Numbered from the stretch's first letter, positions 1 to 14,500 are shown. The stretch: 64,000 bases of DNA from Rallus limicola (GCA_022605955.1 JAKCOZ010000005.1:3692001-3756000); one strand, 5' to 3'. Numbers and translations: made by a program. The notes: generated by a model from the sequence alone, not told the origin.

Positions 1-2469
1 TCATATTCAGCACAGTTGTGCTTCAGATAGTGAAAAATCAAGAGGGCAGCAGAAGCGATTAATACTCTTAACTGTGTTGCATCTGAATCCCTTTCTGCTA
101 TGAAACAGAAGTTAACTTGCATTGACATACATTTAAGACAATTAACTCCTACACATTTTATTTTCAGTCACAAAAATGCTACAGTCACCTGGAGGCCCTC
201 AAAACTCAGCTCCTATGGAACAAGCATTGCCATATTTTATAAATTAGTTCCAGTGGAAGAAGCTCACTGCCCTGCTGATGGGTGGAGGAATTGTGTAAGG
301 TTATCTCCTTTCTGGAGCTCTGGTGAAGCAGCTTGATATAGGATCGTTTTAAGGCTTAGGTTTTACTGCATACCTGGAAATGTAGGTTTGATGTAGCAAA
401 GTACGTTTACAACATGCTCTTAGTATCTGGGTAATTTTACAGCAGGGGAGCTTTAACCGCTTACCTTCAACTGTTAAATGCAGATACAGTTTTGCAGTAG
501 AATTCTCACCTTACTTCATTATTTTAAGTTTCAGCAGAACGTTATCTTTGCCACTTTTGGTCAGCCGGTAGAGCAGACTGCTTTGCTCATCATGCTACTA
601 AGAGCTTCTTTATGGGAATTTCTCTCTTTTAGGCACCCCTGATTATCTGCAGAACATTTAAGGGAGGTCTGTGCCTAGTGCTGCAGGACAGAGTGCTGAC
701 ATCTCCTTACTTCTGACTGGAAAGTTACTTCTAAACACACATGCAATGGCTTCAGCTGTTTTACTGGGCAGGCAACTGCTGTCTCAAAGTTCTTACACCA
801 CCGGAATACGAAAAAGGGGCTACTATAAATAGAAATTAAGATGGGTAAGTCCCATGAAAGTGAGGATCAGGTAATATCATCCTTCAAATTAAGATCCAGT
901 CAATGCAAACAGAGGTGTTTGGTGCCAGTCCTCTCTTAATGCTATATTTACCTATTGGTAAACCAATTGAGCTTAGGCCTCTAAATGAATGCTACTTACC
1001 ACCCCTGACCACAACCTGAAAGAGAAAGGAATGTTCTTGAAGGGTACAAGTAGCCACCATCCTTGCCACCTTCATGGGAACTCTTGCTGGTGAGGCAAGC
1101 AAACTATCTTAATTGAAAGCACAATGCTTCAAATGGGCACCATTTAAAGATATTGGAACCTTTAGGCAGTGATTTGTGGTATTTGTGGAGAGCAGAGCCT
1201 TGTGAAGTTCCTGAAGTCACAAATTTTGATACACATACTCCTCTGAACTCACACCGGAGGTGATGAGATTACTGTCACAACGAGCAACCACGGGATAGTG
1301 AAAAAGATTGTAGTCATTATACTGTGAAATCAAAATCAAGAATTTTAAGATACTTGCTGAGTATTCAAAATCACCATCTGCAACAATGTTTTTCCAAGTT
1401 TTCTTGTAAGGTATCAGCATTTGGTAGGATACTTCAAACAGCATATTTCAAAGTGTAAGAAGTGAATGCTAATCCCTGCCGACAGCAGAACAGTAATTTT
1501 CACTGCATAAGTGATACACCAGTAGCGAAAAGGGCTCCTAGAAGACAGGCTTTCAACGTGCCTCCATATTTCACATGTAAATAAACATTTTTTGTCTTTA
1601 AATCCTTCAATAGTGCTAATTTTGTTTTGTCATGAAAATTCTGGGTTAGTTGCCAGTTTCTGAAAGCAATCCAGAATTTCTCCTTGTTTTTAAACAAGAA
1701 TTATAAGGATTCAGACATATGAAAAAGTTATTTCTTATATCAAACTAGATGAGCTTATGACTCCTCATTCTGATAAAGACAGAAGACTATCAACTACTGA
1801 AAAATACATAAAAGCATTAATTTTTTTTCCTTATTCCCTCTGAAATAATTTAGGTCCCAATTCAACAAAACAGGTTCCACACCCTTGTCTTTATTTATAA
1901 GGCTGTGTTTGCCTTATTGCTATGCAAAGTAGGTGTAAAATGTTAGAAATTAGAACAGTAATATTTTGTAAGCACTTTGTAGTAGTATAAATAATGAGAA
2001 CTCAAACACAAACATCTCCAGAAATATTTTTGAGGTTCTATATTTTTCCAGTCCCAAAGTTGGATAAAAAACACTTTAAAGTCTTGAAAGGGTTCTTAAC
2101 TAAAACCAGAAGAGTACTCAGTTTGATCATTTGGATTAAATATATGTTTCAACCAGATTGGGAAATTTCACTTCCACTTGACCATTTAATTTTAAATGTT
2201 TTCTAATTTGTTTCTGAACTTAACTTCAGAAGATTCTGTCCCAAAATGTGTAAACATATGCCTGACATTTTCAAGAGATTGAAGCCATTTAAGTAGAATA
2301 ATTTGTCAAAGATTATTCCACCCCACAAAAAAACCAAAACAGTTTGGACAAACCACAAGGAAAAACCTGGGAAAGCACACCAGGTTGGCAATAGCAACAG
2401 GAGATCACAAATGACAATTAAGACTTGGGTTAGATTCCATGAAGCTATTGGGAAATAAACATCCATGTT
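1..2469. other. Unassigned non-coding sequence
   Basis: This stretch is AT-rich single-copy-looking DNA. Open frames on both strands are below 125 codons, overlap one another and show no domain I recognise. The frame on the minus strand at 2203-2568 runs into the CR1 copy that follows and is a shadow. No tRNA, simple-sequence block or transposon end was recognised. Confidence 0.6.
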
Positions 2470-2940
2470 TTCCATTTTGGGCCCCTGACTACCAGGACGA
2501 TATTGAGGTGCTGGAGCACATCCAAAGAAGAGCAGTGAAGTTGGAGTAGTGTCTACAGAGTAAGTCAAATGAGGAGTAGCTGAGGGAAATGGGGTTGTTT
2601 AGTCTGTGGAAAAGGAGACTGATGGGAGACATCACTCTCTACAGCTACTTGAAAGGTGGGTGTTTGTCTCTTCTCCCAAGTAACAAGTGGTAGGACAAGA
2701 GGAACTGGCCTCAGGTTGCATCAGGGGAATTTTAGATTGGATGTTAGGAAAAATATCTTTACCAAAGGGTTGTCGAGTATTGGAACAGGTTGCCCAGGAC
2801 AACAGTTGAGTCATCATCCCTAGAGGTATTCAAAAGATCTGGTGCTTAAGGGCATGGTTTAGTGGTGGATTTTGCCTTGTTATCTTTATGGTTGGACTCT
2901 ATCTTAAGGGTCTTTTCCAACTTAAATGACTTTATGATCC
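2470..2940 (+). mobile_element. CR1 LINE, 3' end fragment
   Basis: This is a 5'-truncated CR1 non-LTR retrotransposon in forward orientation. The recognisable path runs from the end of the pol frame (around 'TTTTGGGCCCC' at about 2475 and 'GAGGTGCTGGAGCACATCC' near 2505), through the 3' UTR landmark 'GGAACAGGTTGCCCAGG' near 2780, to the terminal 'GGTTGGACTCTATCTTA' and 'TTTTCCAACTTAA' block at 2890-2925. It ends at 'CTTTATGATCC', a diverged form of the family's short terminal repeat. Heavy 5' truncation is normal for CR1, and no intact frame remains. Substitutions throughout suggest an old insertion. The left border is approximate. Confidence 0.9.
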
Positions 2941-5808
2941 TACCCATTTGATGTACTGGGGGAAAAATAGGTAGGGCTACAACTTAAGCCAGCCTGCTGC
3001 TCTTGTTGCTTTGTCAAATGTGTCACTGACTTCCAGCTTTGGCACTCTTGCCATTGCCTGCCGCTCTCTAGCTGTACTAGCCTGGCTCTCCCCAGACACC
3101 TCCACTGGGGAGGGGTACCACTCTGCTCTCTCTCAATTCATTTGTCCCAGCAAAGCTGCGCTATGGAGCTACAACCACAGCTCCTGAATTCTGGCACAAG
3201 AAATCCCAAGAAGCTGCATGGGAGCAGTCCATACAACAGGAAACTTCATCCAACACTAACTTCTCTCCAGCTCCCTATAGGAAGGATATCTAGAGGGGAC
3301 TGGAAGAGATGAGGCTTCCCAAAAGTACAGCAGGCTGCTGAGAGAGTGCCCTCAAATCTGCCTCTTTGAAATGTCTGAGACCCATGCCAGTGCTAGGCAA
3401 CAAAGACACTCCAGGTACTTGTCACCACTGACAAGTCTCTATACTAAGGAGTAAAGACCAAGAAGTAAATATGTTTTTTTCAATAATTCTCAAATCATAC
3501 AAGAACAGTATGTAAATCCATTTAGGGAGGCGAGGAAGCTGTGCTACAGCAACAACGTAATCAGCTGGCAGTCATGTAATAAATGCAATATGATGCAGCT
3601 TCATCTTCCCCCAAAGAAAGATCAATCCATCCTGGTGATGATCATGTTTAAACTCTGTTTGCTGCTAAGACATAGCATGAAAACATTAACAGTTTCTAAG
3701 AACTACAGGATTTGGAAGGTATGCCATATTCCAGTGCTTGGTGCCTTCCCTTTTGTGATTATTGGCACCCCCATCAGCAATTCACTTAAAGGTTGCGATA
3801 ACAGAAATGGCCTTCTACTGAACAAACACTATTCTCTGTAAATATAAAGTATGATACTCTGTAACGACCTTTTTGCAGTGCAGATCAGTTACATTAAGTT
3901 TATTACAAAACCTCAAAGTTTTTGCAGGACCAAAAAATTTTTAAGAAGCAGCACCCTAAAGTAAACAGCCTGTGTAAAACTTGGAGCAGCATGTACAATA
4001 AATGCACGCATACACTTCTAATTCTGTGGGATTAAGTTTTCTTCTCACACTCAGTGGGAAAAAAGATATATATATATGACATTCAGTGGTATTTTCCAGC
4101 ACATTTAACCAGTTTCATATTCTTTATTTTAATTCAGGATGAAAAACAAATTTATGTTTTTCTCATAAAATGCATTTCTTATTTGTATGGAGAAAGTCCA
4201 TCTCCCCCAAGTATTTATGTCATGTAATCAGTGAACGAAGATTTAATTACATGGAGGCTTTCAAAGAAATCCATTACATGCCCCAAAAATTCTTGGGAGA
4301 AAAAAAAAATATTTGAAATGCTTCAGCATCTACCTCTTCTTTCAAATTTCTGTATCAATTTCTGGCTGGGTATCTGTTGTGAACCTGTTAAAATCACTTG
4401 CCTACTAACATTTAAGAAACTGGCTTTCTGATTAATAAAGAGGGAGCTGTTTCCCTATCCTGTCCATTATGACCAATGTTTTTCTTACTTATGCATATCA
4501 CTCCTTATATCTACAATTCAAATGGTTCTTCCCTATGAGACTAATGCAGCTTTAGCTTCAGCATCCTCTAACAAAGACAGCTGCGGTTTTCTATTGTGCC
4601 TACACAAAATGGACTTAATTTAGGTCATAATGTAGAATACATTGTTGTCTCTTGTGGTATAGCTAAAAACCCCTATTTGTTTAATTAGAAAATTTCTCAA
4701 GATGAGGGATGGGTATTCTAGAAGCTCTGGAAGATGAGGTTTGTTGTACGCATGCCTGGTACCTCTCTCCCTCTTATCCCGGTAGACATAGCTCTGCAGT
4801 TAGTCACCACAGAGGTACAGTTTTAGCTCAGTCAAGAGAAGTCAGAGCTGCAGTACTGGGTGAGATCTTCCTTTGAAGGACCAGACAATGATCATTTTCT
4901 TTCCTGGTCATGGCTACATCTCATTCAATAAGGGCAAGTGCTCATGGCAAAGATCTTGTTTCTGAAGATGACAGCACCTAACCTAACAAGGGAGAGAAAA
5001 TGTAGAGACACAAAAAGTCACTGCCTCCCATGGCAGAGGCCATGGTGGGACAAAAGGACATCATCTTAACCTATCTCATCTACAGGTACCCAAGGTACTT
5101 CTCATTTCAATTAGCCAAGTCCATACACAACTGAGAAAGTTGGAGTGTTATTGCTATAATTATTTTATTCCTTTTCTTTCCATTTTCCTGCCTCTCCCAC
5201 CCCTGCGCTCTTTAAAGAAAGACTCCCAGGAGCTTCCATTCAAGTGGAGTGAAAACAGTGTCAGTGGGGGCTAACTTCTGCAGCACAGGTTGTTGTCACT
5301 GATGACCTATTCAGCAGCAACAGCATCAGCCTGGCTTTGTCTTCTGCTCCACTAAACAAACTGATGGCAGACTCAGTCCTGCTGCAGAAATGTTGAGAAT
5401 TAAAGAAAGCACAAAGGGAGCAGGCAGCAGGATTGAAACATTTAGTGGAAATAGGGGAGCTGGTCAATAAAAGCGGATGGAGACTGGATCAAAAGGGGCT
5501 GAATGACAATGGGACATGGGCTAAAAAGGGGTGTGTGCTATCCCACAGGTCAAAAAGGACAACACATTGTGCTCCTGAAGCTGTCACCTTCTGCACAGTG
5601 GGGAGGGCTCTGGGAGCAAGAGGAAATGCAAAGCTAGCAACTCAATCTATAGGCAATGTACAAAGGGGAAGAGAAACCATAAAGGGTGAAATTCTGCGGT
5701 GCTCGCAGCAAGCTGAGACCACTAACCTCAATGAACCAAACAAAAGAAGTGTTTAGAGAAGATGTTGCAAAGAAAGAGAAACAAAGTATGATAAGGAAGA
5801 GTGAGATT
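2941..5808. other. Unassigned non-coding sequence
   Basis: I see no gene here. The segment holds a short (AT)n run at about 4065-4077 and an A-run near 4300. From about 5240 to 5760 it becomes purine-rich on the plus strand, with short words of the type 'CAAAAGGGG' recurring near 5490, 5523 and 5660. The overlapping frames at 5433-5756 and 5686-5892 are short and in conflict with each other, so I do not treat them as coding. Confidence 0.55.
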
Positions 5809-5935
5809 TTGGTTAAGGCATTAATTTGGGACTTGGGAGACGTGGGCCCACTGCAAGACTCTGCCATATATTCCCCATGGGACTGGAAGTGAGGCACTTA
5901 ATCTTTCTGCAACTCAGTGAATAAATACCCAGGGA
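5809..5935 (+). repeat. MIR-type SINE (ancient amniote repeat), diverged
   Basis: The order of short matches follows the core of amniote MIR elements: 'GGTTAAGGCA', then 'GGGACTTGGGAGACGTGGG', 'GACTCTGCCA', and 'AGGCACTTAATCTTTCTGC' followed by 'AACTCAG'. MIR elements are old tRNA-derived SINEs mobilised by L2 LINEs, with the conserved 'CACTTAACCTCTCTG' core in the middle. The part after the core ('AATAAATACCC') fits poorly, so the 3' boundary is uncertain. It is a neutral relic or possibly a co-opted fragment; nothing in the sequence decides which. Confidence 0.6.
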
Positions 5936-8460
5936 GAGGATATGACATGTCCTTGTGCATGGGGTTCTCTGAGTCGACCATACTTCACTCATCTCAAAGA
6001 GAAGTTTTTGGAAACCGAGAAATGTGAAAAAAATTCAAATTTTGAATTTTCCTATTTTGCAGGCATTTAAATGTATCATGTCAATTCTTAAGTTTTCAAA
6101 GCATTAAACTTCCAATCACACCTTTCTATCATCTTCTACCTTTGAGGCTCTGAATACAAATATCCAAGCGGTGTCCAGTGAATACAGATATCTGAATGCT
6201 GGCCAGATATTTTTCCCTTCTCTCTTTAGCTGTGTTTCCTATTTTACCTTTTGCTCTTGTTTTGTGTTCCAAAACCCCTTCTCTTCTGAAGAGGTTAGAA
6301 GGGATGAGAAAGACTGAAATCATAATGCCTGTGTCTTTCCAAAACTAGAGGAAAAATAAGCTAAAACATTAGCGATATTTGAGAAAAGTAATTTCCTCAC
6401 TTTAAAAGGGTTTGGCACATTTTCAGTGCAAAGGGAAATTTTTTTCATCCTTTCTTCTTTCAAGTAATTTCATTTAATTTAAATATATTTCCCTCCTAAA
6501 CTTTTTGCAGAAAGAAAGAAGCCCAGAAGAGTAAAACAGCTAGCGAAAATAGAATTTCTCCGGATATTAAAAGACCCACACACATTTCAATAATTTTTTT
6601 TCCCTGAAAATGTGAAATAAAACCCTGCCTCCCTCACACACACTCAGCATGTGAAAAATATGTCTGATTAAATTTTGCTCTACTCAACCATCCTTGATAA
6701 TAACGACAGAGGCTTCTGGATCTCGCAGATGGATTCCTACACTGGTCATTGGAGTGACTGCAGCCAGAAGGGAATACATCTTGTCTACCTTGAGGTAATT
6801 AACTCTTCCTCTGTTACAGCAGAAAATAAGAAAGGCGGATTCTTACGCCCAGGCACATAGCACTGTTACACATCCTAGACAGTATAGAAGACCTGCCTGT
6901 ACACAACCTTCAAACCTGCACATGGGTGGCATGAAGATCTCACTGCCCCACAGAGGAGCTGCCATTTGTCAGAGCGAGCTGCCTAAGTGTGCCCAGAAAA
7001 GGCCGGAGGTGCCTAATCATCAGCTGCTCTTAGCTGGGGCAGTTCCACAGAAATCAATTCCTAGATCTGTCCCGAGTTTAAATGCTGGCCACCTGGCTGA
7101 TAGTCATGCAAGTTATAAAACGATTCAAACAGGTCAAGTTACCAACTCAGAACCAGTGAGGGGTATTTTTTGCTTCCTGCCACGGAGAGGAAAATTTCCA
7201 GTCTCCGTTCAGAATTGGCCATCATTATTAAATGCACACATGGATGGGCTTTTTGGCCGTGATATAAATGACTTAAAGCTGTGATTCAAATAGGTCTATA
7301 AAGTGCTTCTATGATGTTCCTCTCCCTTCTTTTTTCTTTTTTTTTTAAACTGTCTCTGCTCCACTGTTCTTTGTAGAGATAAGCCCTTGAAAATCACCCT
7401 TCTTAAGGTGTAAACTCAGTGACTGTACATTATAGTTAAACATTTGATTTGTTATAGGATAGGAAAATAGAGAACTTGAAATCTCTTCATGGTGTATTAA
7501 AGGTCACACAATTATAATAAAATCTTGCTCCAGCAGCTCCAGTCACAGACAAAATCAGTCTCAAATTTCCAGCGAACAATGAAGTCCCCACAGAGCTTCA
7601 GCTTCCCCGGGAAATCAGGGTATCTCAGGCTGTGTTGACTTTAAGGATGTCCTGAATGCCCATCGTGAAAACGTGTTACTCAACATAGTCACAGCTCTTG
7701 CAGGGTCCTCTGATTGAAAATACGCTTTTTATTTCACAGCCATTTGGGGCATCACATTTTTCTGGTTTCAGAAACTTAAAAAGCAGCCAGCTCTACTCTG
7801 TTCGGGTGAGATGCTACCAGCTTGAATGTCATTTCGTAGTATTCCACACATCAAAATAAAATAATAGTAATACAGAACAAAAATCTACATCTTCACAATA
7901 CAAACTAATCTTCTGGCTTCCCATCAAGCAAAACATATTGACAACTGACAATAGGCAATTAATAGATTAATGAGCATAGCTCTTATCTGTCTACATTATG
8001 AGTTTATCTGGTTGTAACAGGATGAACACAACACGGGCCTGTGCTCACAGGAGTGCTGTCCCAATAGAAATGAGATCATTGCAGCAAGATATGAATGCAG
8101 TATTTTGATTACCAGGTATTGCTTAATGGAACAGACCCCCACACACACACTCACACTCATACTTTATTCTATACATTTTTAAATTATTCAAGGGCAAAGA
8201 ACAGAATATAATTTACTAGAGAGAGAATTAGAGGAAAAGGTTTTACAAAAGCAGGAGAGATTACGTTTTGATCTGGGGTTAAGACGACTGCCTCTGGCAC
8301 TCAGAGAATCTGTCAAGATAGGTGATGGAACGTAAAAAACAAAATCACACTTTCCACATAAAACTGAGCCTAAACCTAGCAACATCCACAGTACTAAATA
8401 ATAAAACCACGGTAAAAACCCTTTGATAACCCAAACAAGAAGTTGGACATACAAACTTAC
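5936..8460. other. Unassigned non-coding sequence
   Basis: No repeat family or gene is recognised. Contents worth noting are a pyrimidine-rich run near 7321-7350 and a short CA-rich stretch at 8140-8156. A frame at 6675-6857 ends at a splice-donor-like 'CTTGAGGTAATT' near 6790 but has a poor acceptor; I do not call it an exon. Confidence 0.5.
8140..8156. repeat. Short (CA)n microsatellite
   Basis: A run of C followed by about five AC units, interrupted by TC. It is short and probably of low polymorphism. Confidence 0.7.
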
Positions 8461-8592
8461 TTTTTTCAGTAGGTCTAGCTCCAAAAAATGAGGCTGCTCA
8501 TTCTGACAGCAGTAAGCTCTTTCATACCACAGACAAATTTGATCTGTGGAAGTAGAGAGGTGCACTGGGGGCTGCTGTGCTTCACACGAGAC

Positions 8593-11500
8593 CTGCAGAA
8601 GGGCAGCCTTTCCAAATGACCGAGGTAGGAAGGCAAACAAGGTATGAATTTGGGTAGCCAGAGTACCATTATCTCAACTGTGTCCTGACATTTCTCCCTG
8701 TGTCCCTGGTGGTACGCCTGCTGGGAACTCACCTCCCCAGCTCTGTGCTTACGCATTCTCTATTTCCACCATGGGAAGAAAACAGCTTTGCTTTCCTTGT
8801 GCCCAGAGTCAAGATCTGCCTGATTTTGCCCGCATGCGTAATCTAAGTTGTCTCGACAGGGCTATTTGTACGGGTAAACTGAATTCGCCCTTGATAGCAT
8901 TATAAAGTTTCAAAATAAATATTATGATATTTTGTGGGTTGGCAAACACAATCTGCAATTTGCTGTGTGGAAATTGTTGTTCTGCTCCAGAATTATGTAG
9001 GCTTTCATAATGACTAACGACATGAGACAAATGCAGCATGACAGTTGCATGTTGATCATTCTATACAATTTTACTCATAGGCCATTTATTGGGTTTCTTT
9101 CAGAGCGCAGTGCAGCTAAGGCAAAGCAGCAGTGGAATGAACTCCAGATCAGGCATGACATTATTCCATTGCAATATGCGACACGATCAGAACAGAGGGA
9201 TTTATTCTGATTTGGACTGAGCCTCTGCAAGAAACTGGAGCTGTGATCCTGGTGATGACAGTCCCTTGGGAATGCTGCTGCAGTGGTCCCCAGCACTACA
9301 GTCCCAGTTACTCGCTACCAGCCACACAGAGCAACATGTGCCTCTGCCTCTCTACGTCAGCGTGCAGCGTCAGAGGTGCTGGGGGAGCATTGCACAGGTT
9401 GCTCGCTGGCCACTGGCAGTTAATTCCAGCAGTGGAGCAGGGGAATAGCTGCAGGCAGGAGCATTTAAACCAAAGACAGGCATCTCAAAGCTTCCTAACC
9501 CCTGCTACACCCAGTCCACTGTTTTAAACAACTGTCATGTTGAAACAGTGGAAAGGGGCTCAAAGGCTACTTTCTGTCTGTGTCTGGATGACAAAAGGAG
9601 CTGCACAAACCCAGAGAAATATGGTATTATTATATATTGCATTGAAAAGGGAATTCAGTTTGTGCCTCATTTTTAAGAGCTAATATTCTTTTATCTGATC
9701 AAATGGTAAACAGCATTGGTAAATCAAGTTTTGATGGCATATGTATTTGCAAACAAAATTTTATATTCAACCTTTTCTAAGATGATCCCACAAATCTGTG
9801 TTGATATCCTCTGTGGTCACATTCTTTAAGAGCCCGGAAAATAGAACAGCTTCCCATGCACTGCTTTAAACCATGTACATGCACTTCTACATTTCCTAAT
9901 TGAATGGGACCTTCTAGGCATGCAGTGAAAAGCAGCTTTGGAAAATCAGTGCAGAGAGGGACAGAATGTTTTCCAAATGCTGATTTTATTCTGTTCTTGG
10001 GTATTCTGTTCCACAGGAAACCAAACTAAAACTTTCCCACTGAGAACCGCAATGTGTCATTCAAACACATCCCCCAGCAAGGCACTCTGCCTCAGGGATG
10101 GCATGTTCATGGATACCTCCCAAAGCACCCTGCTGCACTAAGATGAAGCTCCTAGGCACCCTGAGGGGAAAGGTACAGACAGCATGGCACAAAGAGGGTG
10201 AGATATTACAGTTCTCTTAACTGCATTCCCTCCTTGGTCATTGCCAGCCATTGTTTTAGCTGGCTGCCTCAGGACTAGTCTGGTATAATGGCCTTGTCAC
10301 CTTGCTTCATCACTCCTCTTCACAGGATTTGAGACACTGATGTGTGGGAAGGCACCACAAGAGCACTCATACTCTCCCCTTGCAAAACCAAGCCATGGAT
10401 ATTTAATGCAGCTTGGTACATATGCTCCTTATCTCCATGGGAAAAGTGGGAGCGAAGTCCCAGGCGTTCATGCCCAGCATTTCTAGGAAAACTCTTTTGA
10501 GCTTTATAGATTGATCTGGGATCAGTCTTGTAGTTTCTGGTGAGAACTACTGACAGAACCATCAAGAAACATCCTCTGCTTGTTTTACTGGGATATACAT
10601 CCAAGATTAGAGGACAGAGAAAAAATCCAAGTAGAATAGTTGTGACTCACTTGCTTCTCTGATGTTATGAAATGCAACATACCAAAGAGATCACCAATGA
10701 ACTTTGGTGCTTATGGAGAGTAAAGGTAGCACTGAGGACAGCAGCCCTTTGGACACAGAAAATAACTTCAGTGATGCCCACTTATCAAATCTTACAACAT
10801 TAAAAATTCCTCCTGACCCTGTATTGGAATGTGTGGAACAAAACCACGCCAATAGAGAAGAAGGGGAGGAAAAATAATGATGGAGAGCCAACATCATTGA
10901 CTGGATTAAAACTGCTAATAGATAATAGCTTCTGTAGACCCAAAACGGTGCTGCTTCATTGAGGTCAGGGGAAGCAGCAATGTTTTGGCTCAGCTAAGAC
11001 TATGTGAACACAACTGTTTTTCACTTTTATATTATAATGAATACTTTAACACACTTAAACATTTTCCTGTGGAAGACTTAATGGAACCACGCTTAGATCC
11101 GTGGACACATTTACTGCCCTTTATGTAGGACATAGGGTAAAAAAAGGTCCCTTGACAAATCAGCTACATTGGAACCGTTATCCAAAATGGAGAGACAGAA
11201 AAGCATTTGAAGCAACAGTAGAACCAGACAGTTACCTTCAAAACTGGCATTGCAATGCTGAAACAGGCAGGACAGAGGTTCTTAGACACACTTAAGCATG
11301 AGCTAGGGATGGGGGAAATAAACCCAAAACTGATGGATAGGAGCAGACTGTGAACTCAGGGATGTTTTGGACCTGCTAGCAAATACGTGTACTGTTGCAG
11401 AATTTTTCCTGTGCTCAGGAAAGGTCATGGGGCCTTCTTTGCAAACAAACAGGACTGTACCAAAGGTAGAACTAAATTTGGTATTAGATCTTTATTTCAC

Positions 11501-14500
11501 TTTTGATCTTTCCTGCTCCCCCCGCCACTTGACTAACAGTTTGGCTCAAAAGGAGAGCACAATGAACAAGAAGCAAAAGCCAGTTGAAGACAGCTGGGCA
11601 CACATTCTCCTCTTTTACCATCAAAGCATGGCTCAGTTCTCCCCACCCCTTTGGCCCTCTGTTTTGGTCTGTAAAATGGAAATATTGTTGCAGAAGAGAG
11701 CAAGAGCCACAACAGATCACAAGCCCAGTCAGTGAACTCTGGAAGAAGGGGCTCCCCTTCTGGCCTTCAGCATTTTGATGCCTGCAGTACCTCCCACATG
11801 ACAAGCACTACCTACATGGGGAATATCTGGTTTCATTCTATGAAAAGAAGCTATTTTTGCATAAAATATTTGTGGGAAAACACCAGTTTCAGATGCCTGA
11901 CTAACAAACCTCAATTAAAATAGAGGAGGTTTTAATACACAGACTTCGTGACACATCAGCTGTGAATGTAAAACAGCTTATAGAAGTGATTTGTTGCAAC
12001 AGCAACAATTTAAAGATCAAATGCCTTTTCCTACCAGATTTTCCCACACCAATTTCAGAGGATCTAATGAGATACAAAGTATATTTGTATATGCTTCATT
12101 AATTAGTTTGGCAAGGCCTTCAATACCAAAGTTGCCTGCATTTTTACATGGGCTTGGGCAATCTGGCTCAGATTTTTTCACTATTCATGTTTCTGCACTA
12201 ATTGCGTCATTTCACACACAAAAAATATATTTAACTGAACTTGGAATTTGTCATTCTGCTGAAATTTCTAAAAATGTTATTCCAGAAAAACTTCCATTGA
12301 ACTTGACTGGAATGAGAGAGGTAGTACACACTTTTCTTTGGAGCTTCATCAAAGTCCTACAGTAACACTCTCCTTGTAATCTTGGCATCTCATTTCACAC
12401 TCAGCTTGTGATGAGTTGAATTTACAGTAGAACTGACTGTGAATTTTCAGATGAAACAACTTCTCATTGGAATACTCAAGCTTGTTCAAACGGAATGTTT
12501 TGGGCTTTAACAAACTCCAAACTCAACAAAGACAGGGGTGTCTTATAAAGCTACTTATGGGGCTCCTAAATCAACACTTTTGGACAAGGTGGTAATGGAC
12601 TTCCTAGGTTGCTCAGGAGCTGATTTATCCCAATTTGAACAGAAACAGGAATAAGAAACACTCATTTTTCTGAAGCCAGTGTTTCTGACTTTCCTTTCCA
12701 ACTCCAATTCTCTTGTTTACATCTCATCCCACACCCAAACATCACAAAGAAGGTCTTCTAGCAACACAGAACTGTTAAATACCACCTTCTCTGGCCTGAT
12801 TACTCAGATGAGCAAGAGGGTTACAAAGAATCAAGAAGCATCACAGAGAAATGATGCAGCAGCAGACTCTACAGCCTTCACAAAGATTTACCTAGCTGAT
12901 GAAATACTGGACCAGCTTGATAGCTTTTTCCATCTAGGTCCATCCCAGCTTTTATTTTGTGTTTTATTGGAGGAGAAAGCTATTCAATGCAAGTCCCTTG
13001 TGGTTACCAGTAGTGTTACCTAATAGTTCACAGGAGTACTCTAGAACACCAAAAAGAAACAGATGGGAAAACCCATATAAAAAACCCCCACAAACCGTAA
13101 GGCACTAAGCTCCCAAAACAAAGGGCACATTCACATGCAGACCCTATCCTGTCTCTCCACAAATGATGACATGAAGTGCTAAAGAATCTTCCTTCACTTT
13201 AGAGAAATAAAGAAAAACGGGAACTATATTGGAAAGAAAGTGCAAAAGCTAAGAGTATTGGAGAACTTCCCCAGTTTCATATATTTATTTTCGCCTCACA
13301 AGCATAAGCATACATCTGTGTACCTTTGTGTGGCATTTCACCCCCTGGAAAATATCAAGTTCTCCCAAAGAGTTTCTGAAATTTGGAGGAACTTACTCAT
13401 GGTTTATATGCTCCCTTCTGAGAACACCACATCATTTCAAGTCAAGTCAGAGGCAGGGTCTGGACAATATTGTAACACATAACACAGTCTACCTCATCAA
13501 ATGCATTGTTCCTACTGAAACCCAAGTACCCACTGGCCTCAATACTGCCGACCGTGCACTGTGTGCAGCCATTAAATAAAGCTCCTAGCTTTTTACTAAG
13601 CTTAGGCAATCACACCAGACAACGTACTAGGATCAATGTGGGAGTTGAGGATAAAGACCAAACAGCTCTGGAGATGTCCTGGAGAAGACTAGCAAACAAC
13701 AGGCCTCCATAGAGAAAGGCAATAGAAAAATCAAATCACGCTTAAATTTATTGAAGCTTAAAGCTGCTTACAAAAATGGCATGAACAAAAAAAGGTGAAC
13801 GATTAATTTCAAACCAGGCCAAATTGAGGAAAAGGAGCTTGATGCACACACCAATTTTGTTCCTCAAAGTCAAGAATTGCCTAATCAATAGTAGTGCTAA
13901 AAGGAGATGGGTGCTCTCAGGGGTACCATTACAAAGAATTGCACTGGGTTTTAGCCACCTGGCTCCCAATTGCTTTAATAGATGTCACACGGCTAAAGCC
14001 TGGTCTAAAGCTTTAAAACCTTACCCCTCGGTCTTTCTGAGCATCTACTGCTGCCAGGTGGCAAATGTGAAACAGCAGGAGGGACTGTGAGATTTACTCC
14101 TGTATTGACCAGTACTAGAACATGCCCAGGAATTTGCACTGCTGATGAAGAAAGGCAAACTAGGGAAGGGTAAAAGTGGTGAGTAAGAGAAAGTGAAAGA
14201 AACTAATATTTAACCCTTCTTCTGTTGATAGCAGTCTGCACCAGGTATTCACGTTGCCTTGCTAATCCAATCAGCCTTCCTCTTCCATTAGCTAAAAATA
14301 AACTAGGACTTCTTAGGTAATGCTCTGACCGCTCCCTCCATTCCAAATAGTGCTCAACATCTTAATGGAAAACCTTCAAGGGGTTTAAGTTTTTAAATCA
14401 AATAAAGAAGCAGACAAAAAGAGAAAAATCCAATCAGAGGAGAAAGGGTTGGCTTACAGAGGAACTGATTTTCTTTCCATTTTCACCAGCACCGAACTCC

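Noticed and set aside
2203..2568. 121-codon minus-strand frame with hydrophobic segments
   Set aside because: Part of it is antisense to the CR1 copy at 2470-2940; no homology recognised.
6675..6857. Frame with a WSDCS-like peptide and a donor-like end, resembling a thrombospondin-type exon
   Set aside because: Only one short motif word is present, the rest of the repeat is missing, and the upstream acceptor is poor.
11629..11690. MIR-like words 'GGCTCAGTTCTCCCCA' and 'TCTGTAAAATGG'
   Set aside because: The two words are separated by unrelated sequence and the preceding MIR core is absent.
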